Assembly: GCF_014696675.1 (NCBI RefSeq)
Contig: NZ_JACJQN010000019.1
Location: forward strand, 60,466-124,465
Direction: 5' to 3'
Source of the DNA: Phormidium tenue FACHB-1052
GTDB lineage: Bacteria; Cyanobacteriota; Cyanobacteriia; Phormidesmidales; Phormidesmidaceae
DNA: 64,000 nucleotides
A program made the position numbers and the translations under genes. Shown here in pieces: positions 53,256-61,584 of this stretch. Within the stretch, counting starts at the first letter, position 1; each line of letters opens with the position of its first letter. The notes under the pieces are model-generated. The model searched no databases. It was not told where the DNA came from and was given only the letters and a program-made list of their open reading frames with translations.

Positions 53256-54893
53256 ATGAACACCGCCGAATTGCTTGTCCAGTGCCTTGAGAACGAAGGC
53301 GTCGAATACATCTTTGGCCTACCAGGGGAGGAAAACCTCCAGCTGCTCCAGGCTCTCAAGCGATCTTCCATTCAGTTCATCACCACTCGCCACGAGCAGG
53401 GGGCGGCCTTTATGGCCGATGTCTACGGACGGCTAACGGGCAAGGCGGGGGTGTGCCTTTCGACCCTAGGGCCGGGGGCGACAAACTTGATGACCGGGGT
53501 AGCCGACGCGACCCTCGATCGTGCGCCGCTGGTAGCGATCACGGGCCAGGTGGGCACCGATCGCATGCACATTGAGTCACACCAGTACCTCGACCTGGTG
53601 GCCATGTTTGCCCCGGTCACCAAGTGGAATGCCCAGATTGTGCGGCCTAGCATTACCCCCGAGATTGTGCGCAAAGCCTTTAAGCTGGCCCAGGCCGAAA
53701 AGCCCGGCGCTGTCCACATCGATCTGCCCGAAAACATTGCCGAAATGGAGGTGGTTGGGGCCGCCCTACGCAGAGACAGCCAAGAGAAAACCTATGCCTC
53801 ATTGCAGAGCATTCAGCAGGCGGCGGTAGCGATTTCCCAAGCCACTAACCCAATGATTTTGGTGGGCAACGGTGCCATTCGCGCCAGTGCCAGCGAGGCC
53901 CTGACGGAGTTTGCTACCCAGCTCAACATTCCCGTCGCCAACACCTTCATGGGCAAGGGCGTGATTCCCTATACCCACCCGCTGGCGCTGTGGTCGCTGG
54001 GGTTGCAGCAGCGCGACTACATCACCTGCGCCATGGAGCAGACCGATCTAATCATTGCCGTGGGCTACGACTTGATTGAGTATTCGCCTAAAAAGTGGAA
54101 CCCCGACGGCAAGCTGCCCATTCTGCACATCAACCTTACCCACGCCGAAGTTGACAGTAGCTATATTCCCAAGGTCGAAGTCATTGGCGACATCTCTGAC
54201 TCCCTAGAAGAAATTCTCAAGCGGGTGAAGCGCCAGGGTCGCCCCGCACCCCACAGCCTCAAGATTCGCGACGAAATTCGGGCTGACTACGAGCAGTATG
54301 CCGACGACTACGGCTTCCCGATCAAGCCCCAGAAGCTGATCTACGACCTGCGCCAGGTGCTAGACGCCGAAGACATTGTGATTTCTGACGTGGGGGCTCA
54401 CAAAATGTGGATGGCCCGCAACTACCACTGCCTGCGCCCCAACACCTGCTTGATCTCAAACGGCTTTGCGGCTATGGGCATTGCCCTGCCGGGGGCGCTG
54501 GCGGCCAAGCTGGTGCACCCCAACCGCAAGGTGGTGGCGGTGACTGGCGATGGCGGCTTCATGATGAACTGCCAGGAATTGGAAACCGCTCTGCGGGTCG
54601 GTACGCCCTTTGTCACCATCATCTTTAACGACGGCGGCTATGGGCTGATCGAGTGGAAGCAGATGAACTACTACGGCGAGTCAACCTACATTCACTTCAC
54701 CAATCCTGACTTTGTCAAGCTGGCGGAGGCCATGGGGCTGAAGGGCTACCGAATCGAGTCAGCGGAGGACTTTGTGCCGACTTTGAAGCAGGCGTTGGAA
54801 GACGATGTGCCAGCGGTGATCGACTGCCCGGTAGACTATCGGGAAAACCTGCTGTTTAGCCAGAAGGCGGGCGATCTGAACTGTCTGATCTAA
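53256..54893 (+). CDS. ThDP-dependent 2-oxoglutarate decarboxylase (acetolactate synthase-like)
   Basis: A 545-residue ThDP enzyme that decarboxylates 2-oxoglutarate to succinic semialdehyde. The ThDP-activating Glu is about E47 (TTRHEQGAAF), and the diphosphate/metal site is GDGGFMMNCQELETAL leading to NDGGYG. Automatic naming gives acetolactate synthase, but the location after SSADH and the length match the decarboxylase of the cyanobacterial shunt. ATG 53256 (MNTAELLVQ) is chosen; the frame remains open upstream only because it overlaps the SSADH gene. No regulatory subunit gene (ilvH) is adjacent, which also speaks against acetolactate synthase. Confidence 0.88.
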   Translation: MNTAELLVQCLENEGVEYIFGLPGEENLQLLQALKRSSIQFITTRHEQGAAFMADVYGRLTGKAGVCLSTLGPGATNLMTGVADATLDRAPLVAITGQVGTDRMHIESHQYLDLVAMFAPVTKWNAQIVRPSITPEIVRKAFKLAQAEKPGAVHIDLPENIAEMEVVGAALRRDSQEKTYASLQSIQQAAVAISQATNPMILVGNGAIRASASEALTEFATQLNIPVANTFMGKGVIPYTHPLALWSLGLQQRDYITCAMEQTDLIIAVGYDLIEYSPKKWNPDGKLPILHINLTHAEVDSSYIPKVEVIGDISDSLEEILKRVKRQGRPAPHSLKIRDEIRADYEQYADDYGFPIKPQKLIYDLRQVLDAEDIVISDVGAHKMWMARNYHCLRPNTCLISNGFAAMGIALPGALAAKLVHPNRKVVAVTGDGGFMMNCQELETALRVGTPFVTIIFNDGGYGLIEWKQMNYYGESTYIHFTNPDFVKLAEAMGLKGYRIESAEDFVPTLKQALEDDVPAVIDCPVDYRENLLFSQKAGDLNCLI

Positions 54894-55035
54894 GTGGGTT
54901 CCCGGTTTAGGGCTGAAGGTTGAGGTAGTCCCCTGACGCCTGACTTTAAACCTGACACCCTACCCCCCTACAAAACCTCCCGGTTGACCCCCAGCACGGC
55001 TGAAAAACTAAGGGTCTACCCTGGCCGAGGTTTGT

Positions 55036-55785
55036 ATGGTGATCAATCTGGCAAAGTCGCCTCTGGTGAGAAGCATTGGTGGGGTGGGCGCGATCGCCGC
55101 CGTCCTCATCGGTGCATCCTACCTAGCCACGGCTAGCGACCCCGCTCCTGAGCAGACCATCAACCAGCTCAGCATTTCGCCCTGGCAGCAGGGCACCGAC
55201 CTCGGTTGGCAGGCCGCAGTCGCGGCCCAGACGGCCCAAACCCAGGCCGACTGGCAGCGGGTGAGCGATCTGTGGGGGCAGGCGATCGCCGCCCTAGAGA
55301 CTGTTCCCGCCACCGATGCCAACTTTGCCCAGGCCCAGGCTAAGGCAGAGCAGTATCGGGGCAATCGGGCGATCGCGAGCGATCGCCTAGCCAAAGCCAG
55401 CCCTGCTCCCAGCGTCCCTACCGCTGCCAGCGACCTGCAAACCGCCCTGGCCACCGCCGAACCTGCCTTTACCTTTGCTCCTGGCCCCAACGCTCGCACC
55501 GTGGGGCGCTCTGCCGATGGCTTAGCCACGGTTGAACTGGGGGGCGATCGCGCCACCCTAGTCCTACCCCGCAGCCCTCAAGACAAAACGCTGACCATGG
55601 CCCAGGTGGTCTACGCCAACCAGTTTTTAGCCCTGGCTGCCCCTGAAACCGCTACGCAGCCCTGGCTGCTAGAGAGCCTGCGCGACGTGCAGCGCAACCA
55701 ACCTCCTACCATTCCTGCCGAGGCCCCCGTAACCCTCAGCACTGGGGCAGAGTCCCTGAGCATTACCGTGGTGACTGAACCCTAA
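55036..55785 (+). CDS. Membrane-anchored protein, unknown function
   Basis: A 249-residue protein with one N-terminal helix (about 12-32) and a long Ala/Gln-rich helical region (about 55-125: WQAAVAAQTAQTQADWQRV, TPR-like in spacing), followed by a beta-rich segment. The C-terminal half is outside. I do not recognise the family; related Ala-rich proteins are seen in cyanobacteria. The start is ATG 55036. It is followed after 119 bp by the amidase gene. Confidence 0.6.
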   Translation: MVINLAKSPLVRSIGGVGAIAAVLIGASYLATASDPAPEQTINQLSISPWQQGTDLGWQAAVAAQTAQTQADWQRVSDLWGQAIAALETVPATDANFAQAQAKAEQYRGNRAIASDRLAKASPAPSVPTAASDLQTALATAEPAFTFAPGPNARTVGRSADGLATVELGGDRATLVLPRSPQDKTLTMAQVVYANQFLALAAPETATQPWLLESLRDVQRNQPPTIPAEAPVTLSTGAESLSITVVTEP

Positions 55786-55904
55786 CGCTCGGTAATTACG
55801 CGGCTGTTTTGGGGCAACTGGGCAAACCGTTCCCCCGAGCGAATAAAATTGGAGTTTATGGAACCCAGCGGTTCCAGGTTTCTTCAACTCCAGCCAGGTA
55901 ATTT

Positions 55905-56717
55905 ATGAGAGCGTATCGGGCCGCCGCCGTACAGATGACCAGTGTGCCAGACTTGGCCAAAAATTTGGCCCAGGCCGAAGAGCTAATTGACCTGGCAGTA
56001 CGTCAGGGGGCAGAATTGGTCAGCCTTCCCGAAAATTTTTCGTTCCTGGGCGACGAAGACGCAAAAATCGCCCAAGCCGACACCATTAGCCAGGCCAGCG
56101 AAGCGTTTCTCAAAACCATGGCCCAGCGCTACCAGGTGACGCTGATTGGCGGCGGCTACCCGGTGCCCGCCAAAGAGGGCAAGGTCTTTAACACCGCCCT
56201 GCTAGTTTCCCCCGAGGGCCAAGAGCTGATGCGCTACGAAAAAGTGCACCTGTTTGACGTCAACCTGCCCGACGGCAACACCTACCGCGAGTCCAACACC
56301 GTTATCTCGGGCCACCTGCTGCCCGATGTCTTTCCCTCCAAGCCCTTTGGTATTTTGGGCCTATCGGTGTGCTACGACGTCCGCTTTCCAGAGCTATATC
56401 GCCACCTGTCGCAGCAGGGAGCCGAGGTGCTGGTAGTGCCTGCCGCCTTCACCGAGTTTACTGGCAAAGACCATTGGCAAATTTTGCTGCAAGCCCGTGC
56501 GATCGAGAACACTTGCTACGTGATTGCCCCGGCTCAAACCGGCTTCCATAATGCTCGCCGCCAGTCCCACGGACACGCCATGATCATCGACCCCTGGGGC
56601 ATGGTGCTGGCCGATGCTGGGGTTGAGAAGGGGATTGCGATCGCCGAAATCAACCCCGATCGCATTTCCCAGGTGCGTCGCCAAATGCCCGCATTGGCCC
56701 ACCGGGTCTTTCCCTAA
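55905..56717 (+). CDS. Carbon-nitrogen hydrolase (Nit1-like amidase)
   Basis: A 270-residue nitrilase-superfamily amidase. The Glu-Lys-Cys triad is seen in LPENFSFLG, RYEKVHLFDV and LSVCYDVRFPELYR. The sequence type is that of the Nit1/YbeM group, whose best known activity is hydrolysis of deaminated glutathione; omega-amidase and other activities are possible. It is cytosolic. ATG at 55905 is the first in frame. Confidence 0.88.
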   Translation: MRAYRAAAVQMTSVPDLAKNLAQAEELIDLAVRQGAELVSLPENFSFLGDEDAKIAQADTISQASEAFLKTMAQRYQVTLIGGGYPVPAKEGKVFNTALLVSPEGQELMRYEKVHLFDVNLPDGNTYRESNTVISGHLLPDVFPSKPFGILGLSVCYDVRFPELYRHLSQQGAEVLVVPAAFTEFTGKDHWQILLQARAIENTCYVIAPAQTGFHNARRQSHGHAMIIDPWGMVLADAGVEKGIAIAEINPDRISQVRRQMPALAHRVFP

Positions 56718-56819
56718 AACCTATTTCCTCCGGTAGAACAGTCGTTGGAACGACCCCTATGAACTCTTCAGCCGAAGTAATTTCATGTACATTGGACGGG
56801 ACGAGTTGTAGCGGTCTGC

Positions 56820-58271
56820 ATGGCAAATTGGATGAGTGGCCTCATCGGCAGCGGCCTAATTAGCAATCTTCCCACCGATTTTTTTCTGATGAAACCTGCG
56901 TTCAGCCCCTGGCTGGCAGAGCTGTCAGAGGCGGAGGTAGAGCCCCTAGTGCTCGCCAGTGTATTGCTAAGTCTAGTTGTGGTCTACCTCGCGGCCAAGA
57001 TTGGCGGTGAGCTATGTGCCCGCGTTAACCTACCCGCAGTTTTAGGAGAGCTTATCGGAGGCGTCATCGTCGGCGTCTCGGCTCTGCACCTGATTGTGTT
57101 TCCCGCAAGCGGCGGTGAAGTGCAGTCACTGCTGATGAACTTAGTCGGTATGACCACAGGCCAAGCCCCAGGCGATCTGCTGCGGGTCTTTCAGGGCGAA
57201 AGTGAGGTCATCTCTGTGCTAGCCGAGCTAGGGGTGATCGTTCTACTGTTTGAAATTGGCTTGGAGTCAGACCTCAAAGAACTCATTCGCGTTGGCCCTC
57301 AGGCGGCGGTGGTAGCCGTTGTTGGGGTAGTAGCTCCCTTTGCCGCTGGTACCGCTGGGCTAATTTTGATCTTTGGCATTGATACCATTCCAGCCGTGTT
57401 TGCCGGAGCGGCGCTCACCGCCACCAGCATTGGCATTACCGCCAAGGTGCTGGCCGAAATGCAGCAGCTCAGCTCCAGGGAAGGCCAAATCATCATTGGA
57501 GCTGCCGTACTCGACGACGTGCTGGGCATCATTGTGCTAGCCGTAGTGGCTAGCCTCGCTAAAACCGGCGAAATTGAAATTCTCAGCGTGGCTTACCTAG
57601 TTGCTGGAGCCGCCACGTTTTTGGTAGGGTCTATCTTCATTGGCCGCCTGCTCAGCCCCTACTTTGTCATGGTGGTGAATCAGATGCGCACCCGGGGGCA
57701 GGTCATTATCAGTGCCCTGATCTTTGCCTTTGTGCTGTCTTACATTGCTGCGGCCATTCAGCTAGAGGCCATTTTGGGTGCCTTTGCCGCTGGCCTAATC
57801 TTGGCCGAAACCTCCAAGCACAAAGAGATTGAGGAGCAGATCAGCCCCATTGCCGACATGCTGGTGCCGATTTTCTTCATTGTTGTCGGGGCCCGTACCG
57901 ACATCAGTGTGCTCAACCCTCTAAACCCCGAAAACCGGGCTGGGTTAGTGATTGCCTCTTTTCTCGTGGTGGTCGCCGTTCTCGGTAAGGTCATCACTGG
58001 CTTAGCCGTCTTCGGGCAGCCTGGTATTAACCGCTTAGCCATTGGGGTCGGTATGATTCCTCGGGGTGAAGTGGGACTTGTGTTTGCTGGCGTAGGGGCT
58101 GCCAGTGGCGTGCTTACCGAGTCGCTGGATGCTGCCATCATTGTCATGGTCATTTTCACCACGTTCTTGGCCCCGCCCCTGCTGCGAGTTGTCTTTAAAG
58201 ACGACGAAGGCCCAGTTTCCCCCGCTACCCCCGCCCCCGAATTGAAAACCGCTGACAAGGCAGGATCTTAG
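56820..58271 (+). CDS. Cation/proton antiporter, CPA2 (KefB/NapA-like)
   Basis: A 483-residue integral membrane protein with 12-13 helices. Family motifs include LGELIGGVIVGVSAL, LLFEIGLESDLKELIRVGP and TATSIGITAKVLAE, followed by the short loop AAVLDDVLGIIVLAVV with the paired Asp residues typical of the transport site. It lacks a C-terminal RCK domain. Cyanobacterial relatives include thylakoid and plasma-membrane Na+/H+ antiporters; the ion cannot be told. It is followed by tRNA-Thr. Confidence 0.9.
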   Translation: MANWMSGLIGSGLISNLPTDFFLMKPAFSPWLAELSEAEVEPLVLASVLLSLVVVYLAAKIGGELCARVNLPAVLGELIGGVIVGVSALHLIVFPASGGEVQSLLMNLVGMTTGQAPGDLLRVFQGESEVISVLAELGVIVLLFEIGLESDLKELIRVGPQAAVVAVVGVVAPFAAGTAGLILIFGIDTIPAVFAGAALTATSIGITAKVLAEMQQLSSREGQIIIGAAVLDDVLGIIVLAVVASLAKTGEIEILSVAYLVAGAATFLVGSIFIGRLLSPYFVMVVNQMRTRGQVIISALIFAFVLSYIAAAIQLEAILGAFAAGLILAETSKHKEIEEQISPIADMLVPIFFIVVGARTDISVLNPLNPENRAGLVIASFLVVVAVLGKVITGLAVFGQPGINRLAIGVGMIPRGEVGLVFAGVGAASGVLTESLDAAIIVMVIFTTFLAPPLLRVVFKDDEGPVSPATPAPELKTADKAGS

Positions 58272-58332
58272 CCACAGATACCGTTTAAGGTATAAAGCTA
58301 CCCGGTAACGTTGCTATACTGGGTATGCTTTT

Positions 58333-58405
58333 GCTGGTGTAGCTCAGTTGGTAGAGCAGCTGATTTGTAATCAGCCGGTCGCAAGTTCGAATCTTGTCAC
58401 CAGCT
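58333..58405 (+). tRNA. tRNA-Thr (anticodon TGT)
   Basis: A 73-nt cloverleaf. The acceptor stem pairs GCTGGTG (58333-58339) with CACCAGC (58398-58404); the D loop is AGTTGGTAGA, the anticodon arm GCTGA-TTTGTAA-TCAGC with TGT, and the T arm is GTTCGAATC. The discriminator base is T and no CCA is encoded, as is usual in cyanobacteria. Confidence 0.95.
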
Positions 58406-58623
58406 TATTTTTAGAAACCTCTGGAGCTTGCTCGCTCAGCAAGCTGTTGTGGCGATCTACTTTAGTAGATAGTTACAGCGTCTGTTTGCGCTAGTTGCAA
58501 AGGGTGTAAGTCTCAACTGGCCTACCCCACACCTTTGCGAGGTAAAAACTGTCTGAGACGAAGCCTAGAGAAATTAAGTCTGATACTCTCTGGTCACTTT
58601 GACTAACCCTAGGTAGCAGCATT

Positions 58624-58950
58624 CTACGGATAATCTTCTTCATCGTACTCATCATCTGCAATCCAAGTGCCAACGGGGCGTAGGACGTCAGGAATCGTTG
58701 CATCATCGGTAAACTCCAGCACGGTCTCCCGATAGCCTAAATATCCTGACTCTGTGAAGGTCAGCAGCATGCGACCCAAGGCTGGCCACACGATATCGGC
58801 AAACTCCCAGTCGTGGTTAAACCCGGCTCGGTCGGCGATCGATCGCAGTGCCCAAAAATAGCTGTTGCGCACCACCGAGCCTGACTTTTTATAGGCTGGC
58901 ACATCCTTTTGGTGGAGGTAGAGAATGTCTTGGTCAATTCGAGCGCGCAC
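58624..58950 (-). CDS. Conserved protein, unknown function
   Basis: A 108-residue soluble protein with a charged N-terminal part, a central aromatic region (NHDWEFADIVWPALGRMLL) and a very acidic end (DDEYDEEDYP). The start is GTG 58950; the frame is open a little further upstream to a stop just before 58995 with no better start codon. I cannot assign a family. It stands alone between the tRNA and the ABC ATPase gene. Confidence 0.65.
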   Translation of the reverse strand: MRARIDQDILYLHQKDVPAYKKSGSVVRNSYFWALRSIADRAGFNHDWEFADIVWPALGRMLLTFTESGYLGYRETVLEFTDDATIPDVLRPVGTWIADDEYDEEDYP

Positions 58951-59081
58951 AGCTAACCAGCGGTAGATGGGTGATACGGTAAGACTATTAACAATAAGTT
59001 ACAGGCGGTTCTGGGTTAAAGACTCGTTAGTCAGATTCAGCCCCGATCGCAATGACTTAGCTCTGGAGTCTGCCCCTTGCC

Positions 59082-59933
59082 ATGTCCGCTGCGGTCTGTC
59101 TGCAAAATGTCCACAAAGTCTACAACGGCGTATCGGTTGTCAATGACCTCTCTCTAAATATTGAAGCCGGAGAAGTTTTTGGTCTCCTCGGCCCCAACGG
59201 CGCGGGCAAGTCAACGACTATTCGTATGGCCACAACCCTGACCCAGCCCAGCGACGGCCACGTGGTGGTCGCTGGGTATGACGTCAATCGCCAGCAGCTC
59301 GACGTGCGCCGCCAAATTGGCGTAGTGCTACAACAAACCAGCGTTGATGGCGACCTCACCGTCTGGGAAAACATGGAGCTGCACGGACGCATGCACCACA
59401 TTCCTGCTGCGCAGCGCCGCACCGCCATCGACACTTGGCTGGAGTATGTAGAATTAGGCGATCGCCGCAACGACAAAGTCAAAACCCTCAGCGGCGGCAT
59501 GAAGCGGCGGCTACAAATTGCCCGCGCCCTGCTCCACAATCCCAAAATTCTCTTTCTCGACGAGCCCACCGTGGGCCTCGACCCCCAAACCCGTCGCCGC
59601 CTATGGGAAATTATTCGCGGCCTCAATCAGCAGGGCATGACCATGCTGCTCACCACCCACTATATGGAAGAGGTGGAGTACCTGTGCGATCGCATTGGCA
59701 TTCTCGACCAAGGCAAGCTGATTGAACTGGGCACCCTGGACGAATTTCGCCACCGCCACGGTGAAGGCATCGTCATGACTCAAAAGGGCGATCGCTGGGA
59801 TTACCAGTTTTTTCCTACCCTAGATGCCGCCAACGCCCACCTCGACCAGCAGCCCGACAAAACCGGCATGATGACCCGCCCCTCTAACCTCGAAGACATC
59901 TTTGTAGAGCTGACGGGCCGCAATTTGGATTAA
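59082..59933 (+). CDS. ABC transporter ATP-binding protein (DrrA/NatA-like), no adjacent permease
   Basis: A 283-residue ATPase of the ABC-2 export type. Walker A is GPNGAGKST, the signature is TLSGGMKRRLQIARALL, Walker B is ILFLDEPTVGLDP, and the H-loop is LLTTHYMEE. The C-terminal part reads GTLDEFRHRHGEGI and ends in LEDIFVELTGRNLD, like DrrA-type proteins. Such ATPases are usually followed by the ABC-2 permease; here a composite repeat and scpB follow instead. The partner must be elsewhere or lost. Confidence 0.92.
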   Translation: MSAAVCLQNVHKVYNGVSVVNDLSLNIEAGEVFGLLGPNGAGKSTTIRMATTLTQPSDGHVVVAGYDVNRQQLDVRRQIGVVLQQTSVDGDLTVWENMELHGRMHHIPAAQRRTAIDTWLEYVELGDRRNDKVKTLSGGMKRRLQIARALLHNPKILFLDEPTVGLDPQTRRRLWEIIRGLNQQGMTMLLTTHYMEEVEYLCDRIGILDQGKLIELGTLDEFRHRHGEGIVMTQKGDRWDYQFFPTLDAANAHLDQQPDKTGMMTRPSNLEDIFVELTGRNLD

Positions 59934-59942
59934 GTCTAGAAC

Positions 59943-60228
59943 GGTGCATTCGCGCCAGCAATGCACCCTACGAATTTCCAACTACAGCCTGCTAGATTGC
60001 CTAGACAACCTAAAGTTTTCACCGGCCAATTTGCAAAACATAGGTTTTAAACCGATGATCAGCCCCTCCTTTCCGTGAGGTGAAGGACGACGGAACGTCC
60101 TTCTCGATGGGGGTCTGGGGCCATTTCGCTGGCCCCAGCGACAGATCTGGCTTTGCCCCAGATTGTGCGCCGCACTAAACCTGGCGAAATCAGCCCCGTT
60201 TTGCAGGGCAAACGCCGTTTGCCCCTAC
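59943..60228 (+). repeat. Composite REP-core-REP repeat, copy C
   Basis: The 5' palindrome is GGTGCATT-(9 nt)-AATGCACC (59943-59967) followed by CTAC. After 80 bp comes the same core as copies A and B (about 60045-60175), including GAAGGACG/CGTCCTTC and a perfect CTGGGGCCA/TGGCCCCAG hairpin. The 3' palindrome is GGGCAAAC-GCC-GTTTGCCC (60206-60224) followed by CTAC. The copy fills the gap after the ABC ATPase gene; the rest of 59934-60357 holds no gene. Confidence 0.85.
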
Positions 60229-60357
60229 AGAATCATCTGCTCTTCAATAGTTCTTTGGAACCCAAAACCAGCATTACCCCTTTCCCGAACCCCTAAAATC
60301 AACCGTTTACCAAAATCGGCGCTAGGCTTGAGGATGGTTTCAGGGTACTGATAATCT

Positions 60358-60915
60358 ATGCCTGGTCTAGCCACCACCATCGAAGCGATTTTGTACCTCA
60401 AGGGCCAGCCCCTCGACATTGCCAAGCTAGCCGAGCTAGCCCGCTGCGATCGCGAAGACATCGAAGAAGGGCTGATCGATCTGATGAACGACTATGCCCA
60501 CCGCGACGGGGCCTTAGAAATAATCGAAACCGTCGATGGCTACTGCCTTCAGCTCAAAGAGCGGTATCGGTTTTTAGTGGATTTACTGATTCCCATCGAT
60601 CTGGGAGTGGGGTCACTGCGAACGCTGGCCGCGATCGCCCTCAAAGGCCCGATCAGCCAAACCGACCTCGTCGACTTGCGTGGTTCTGGCGTCTATCAGC
60701 ACATTCCAGAACTCGTCGCCCAGGGCTTTGTGCGCAAGCGCCGCCAAGCCGAAGGGCGATCGTCCCTCGTGCAGGTCACCGACAAGTTTTATCAGCACTT
60801 CGAAATTGATGCGCTGCCCCAGCTACGGCCCAAAGGTTCAACCACCGCCGCCGATACAGACGCTGACGATGGGGATGAACCCGAAGTTGAGCCCGACATC
60901 GAGGAAGCCTCATAA
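60358..60915 (+). CDS. scpB: Segregation and condensation protein B
   Basis: A 185-residue protein with two winged helices that binds ScpA in the SMC complex. The beginning LATTIEAILYLKGQPLDIAKLAEL and the second half ALKGPISQTDLVDLRGSGVYQHIPELVAQGFV are ScpB features. The C-terminal tail is acidic. The family is usually 180-230 residues in cyanobacteria. No scpA is adjacent. ATG at 60358. Confidence 0.88.
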   Translation: MPGLATTIEAILYLKGQPLDIAKLAELARCDREDIEEGLIDLMNDYAHRDGALEIIETVDGYCLQLKERYRFLVDLLIPIDLGVGSLRTLAAIALKGPISQTDLVDLRGSGVYQHIPELVAQGFVRKRRQAEGRSSLVQVTDKFYQHFEIDALPQLRPKGSTTAADTDADDGDEPEVEPDIEEAS

Positions 60916-61183
60916 GGCTTATCAGCCGCCCCCGCCACCAAACTATTGTAAAGCCGGAAATCGCAGCATCTGAGCGCCAAATCGTTTCCTAGCCTGGGTT
61001 TGAGGCAAGCGGCTAAACCTAAGCTACTGAATCGACGCAATATTACATGATTCGTTACGCTATCATCGGGAATATTAGCAGGTATAGGCAGACCAGGGGT
61101 TGCCTTTGTTGCATTGGATCCGATCGCCCCAGTATTTGGTACTCGCCGTCGCCTACGTTGTGACCAAAGGTCTTTGAGATTCT

Positions 61184-61552
61184 ATGGTATTTAACCCTGA
61201 AGATACTGAATTCATTAGCATGTCGGCCAATAGCGACCACCCCAATGAGTTGCTTAAATATCTCCAGCATCAGTCCCCAGAGGTGCTGACTCGGGTGGCC
61301 CAGGCCGTCAGCGGTGAAATCAAGCAGATTATTGCCCACAACGTGCAGGGGTTGGTCGGCGTGCTGCCAGGAGACGGATTCAACGTCCAAGTCACCACCG
61401 ATCGCGAAAACCTAGCCGGGCTGCTCGCCTCCGCCATGATGACGGGCTACTTTCTCCGCCAGATGGAGCAGCGCATGGAGCTAGAGCACACCGTGTCGGG
61501 CTCCCTCTTTGGTGCTGACTTCGGCTCTGACGATCTCGACTTTGACGATTAG
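61184..61552 (+). CDS. DUF760 family protein
   Basis: A 122-residue soluble protein of the DUF760 family shared by cyanobacteria and plants. Typical are LLKYLQHQSPEVLTRVAQAVSGEIKQIIAHNVQGLVG and LLASAMMTGYFLRQMEQRMEL (both seen in part), and an acidic end. Function is not settled; plant relatives are linked to chloroplasts. It converges with the nucleotidyltransferase gene after 32 bp. Confidence 0.88.
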   Translation: MVFNPEDTEFISMSANSDHPNELLKYLQHQSPEVLTRVAQAVSGEIKQIIAHNVQGLVGVLPGDGFNVQVTTDRENLAGLLASAMMTGYFLRQMEQRMELEHTVSGSLFGADFGSDDLDFDD

Positions 61553-61584
61553 GGCTAGCCTGGCTCCCGCTCCCTTTGCCCTGA

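Noticed and set aside
53256..54893. Call as biosynthetic acetolactate synthase IlvB
   Set aside because: No ilvH or ilvC neighbour, and the SSADH pairing matches the shunt decarboxylase better.
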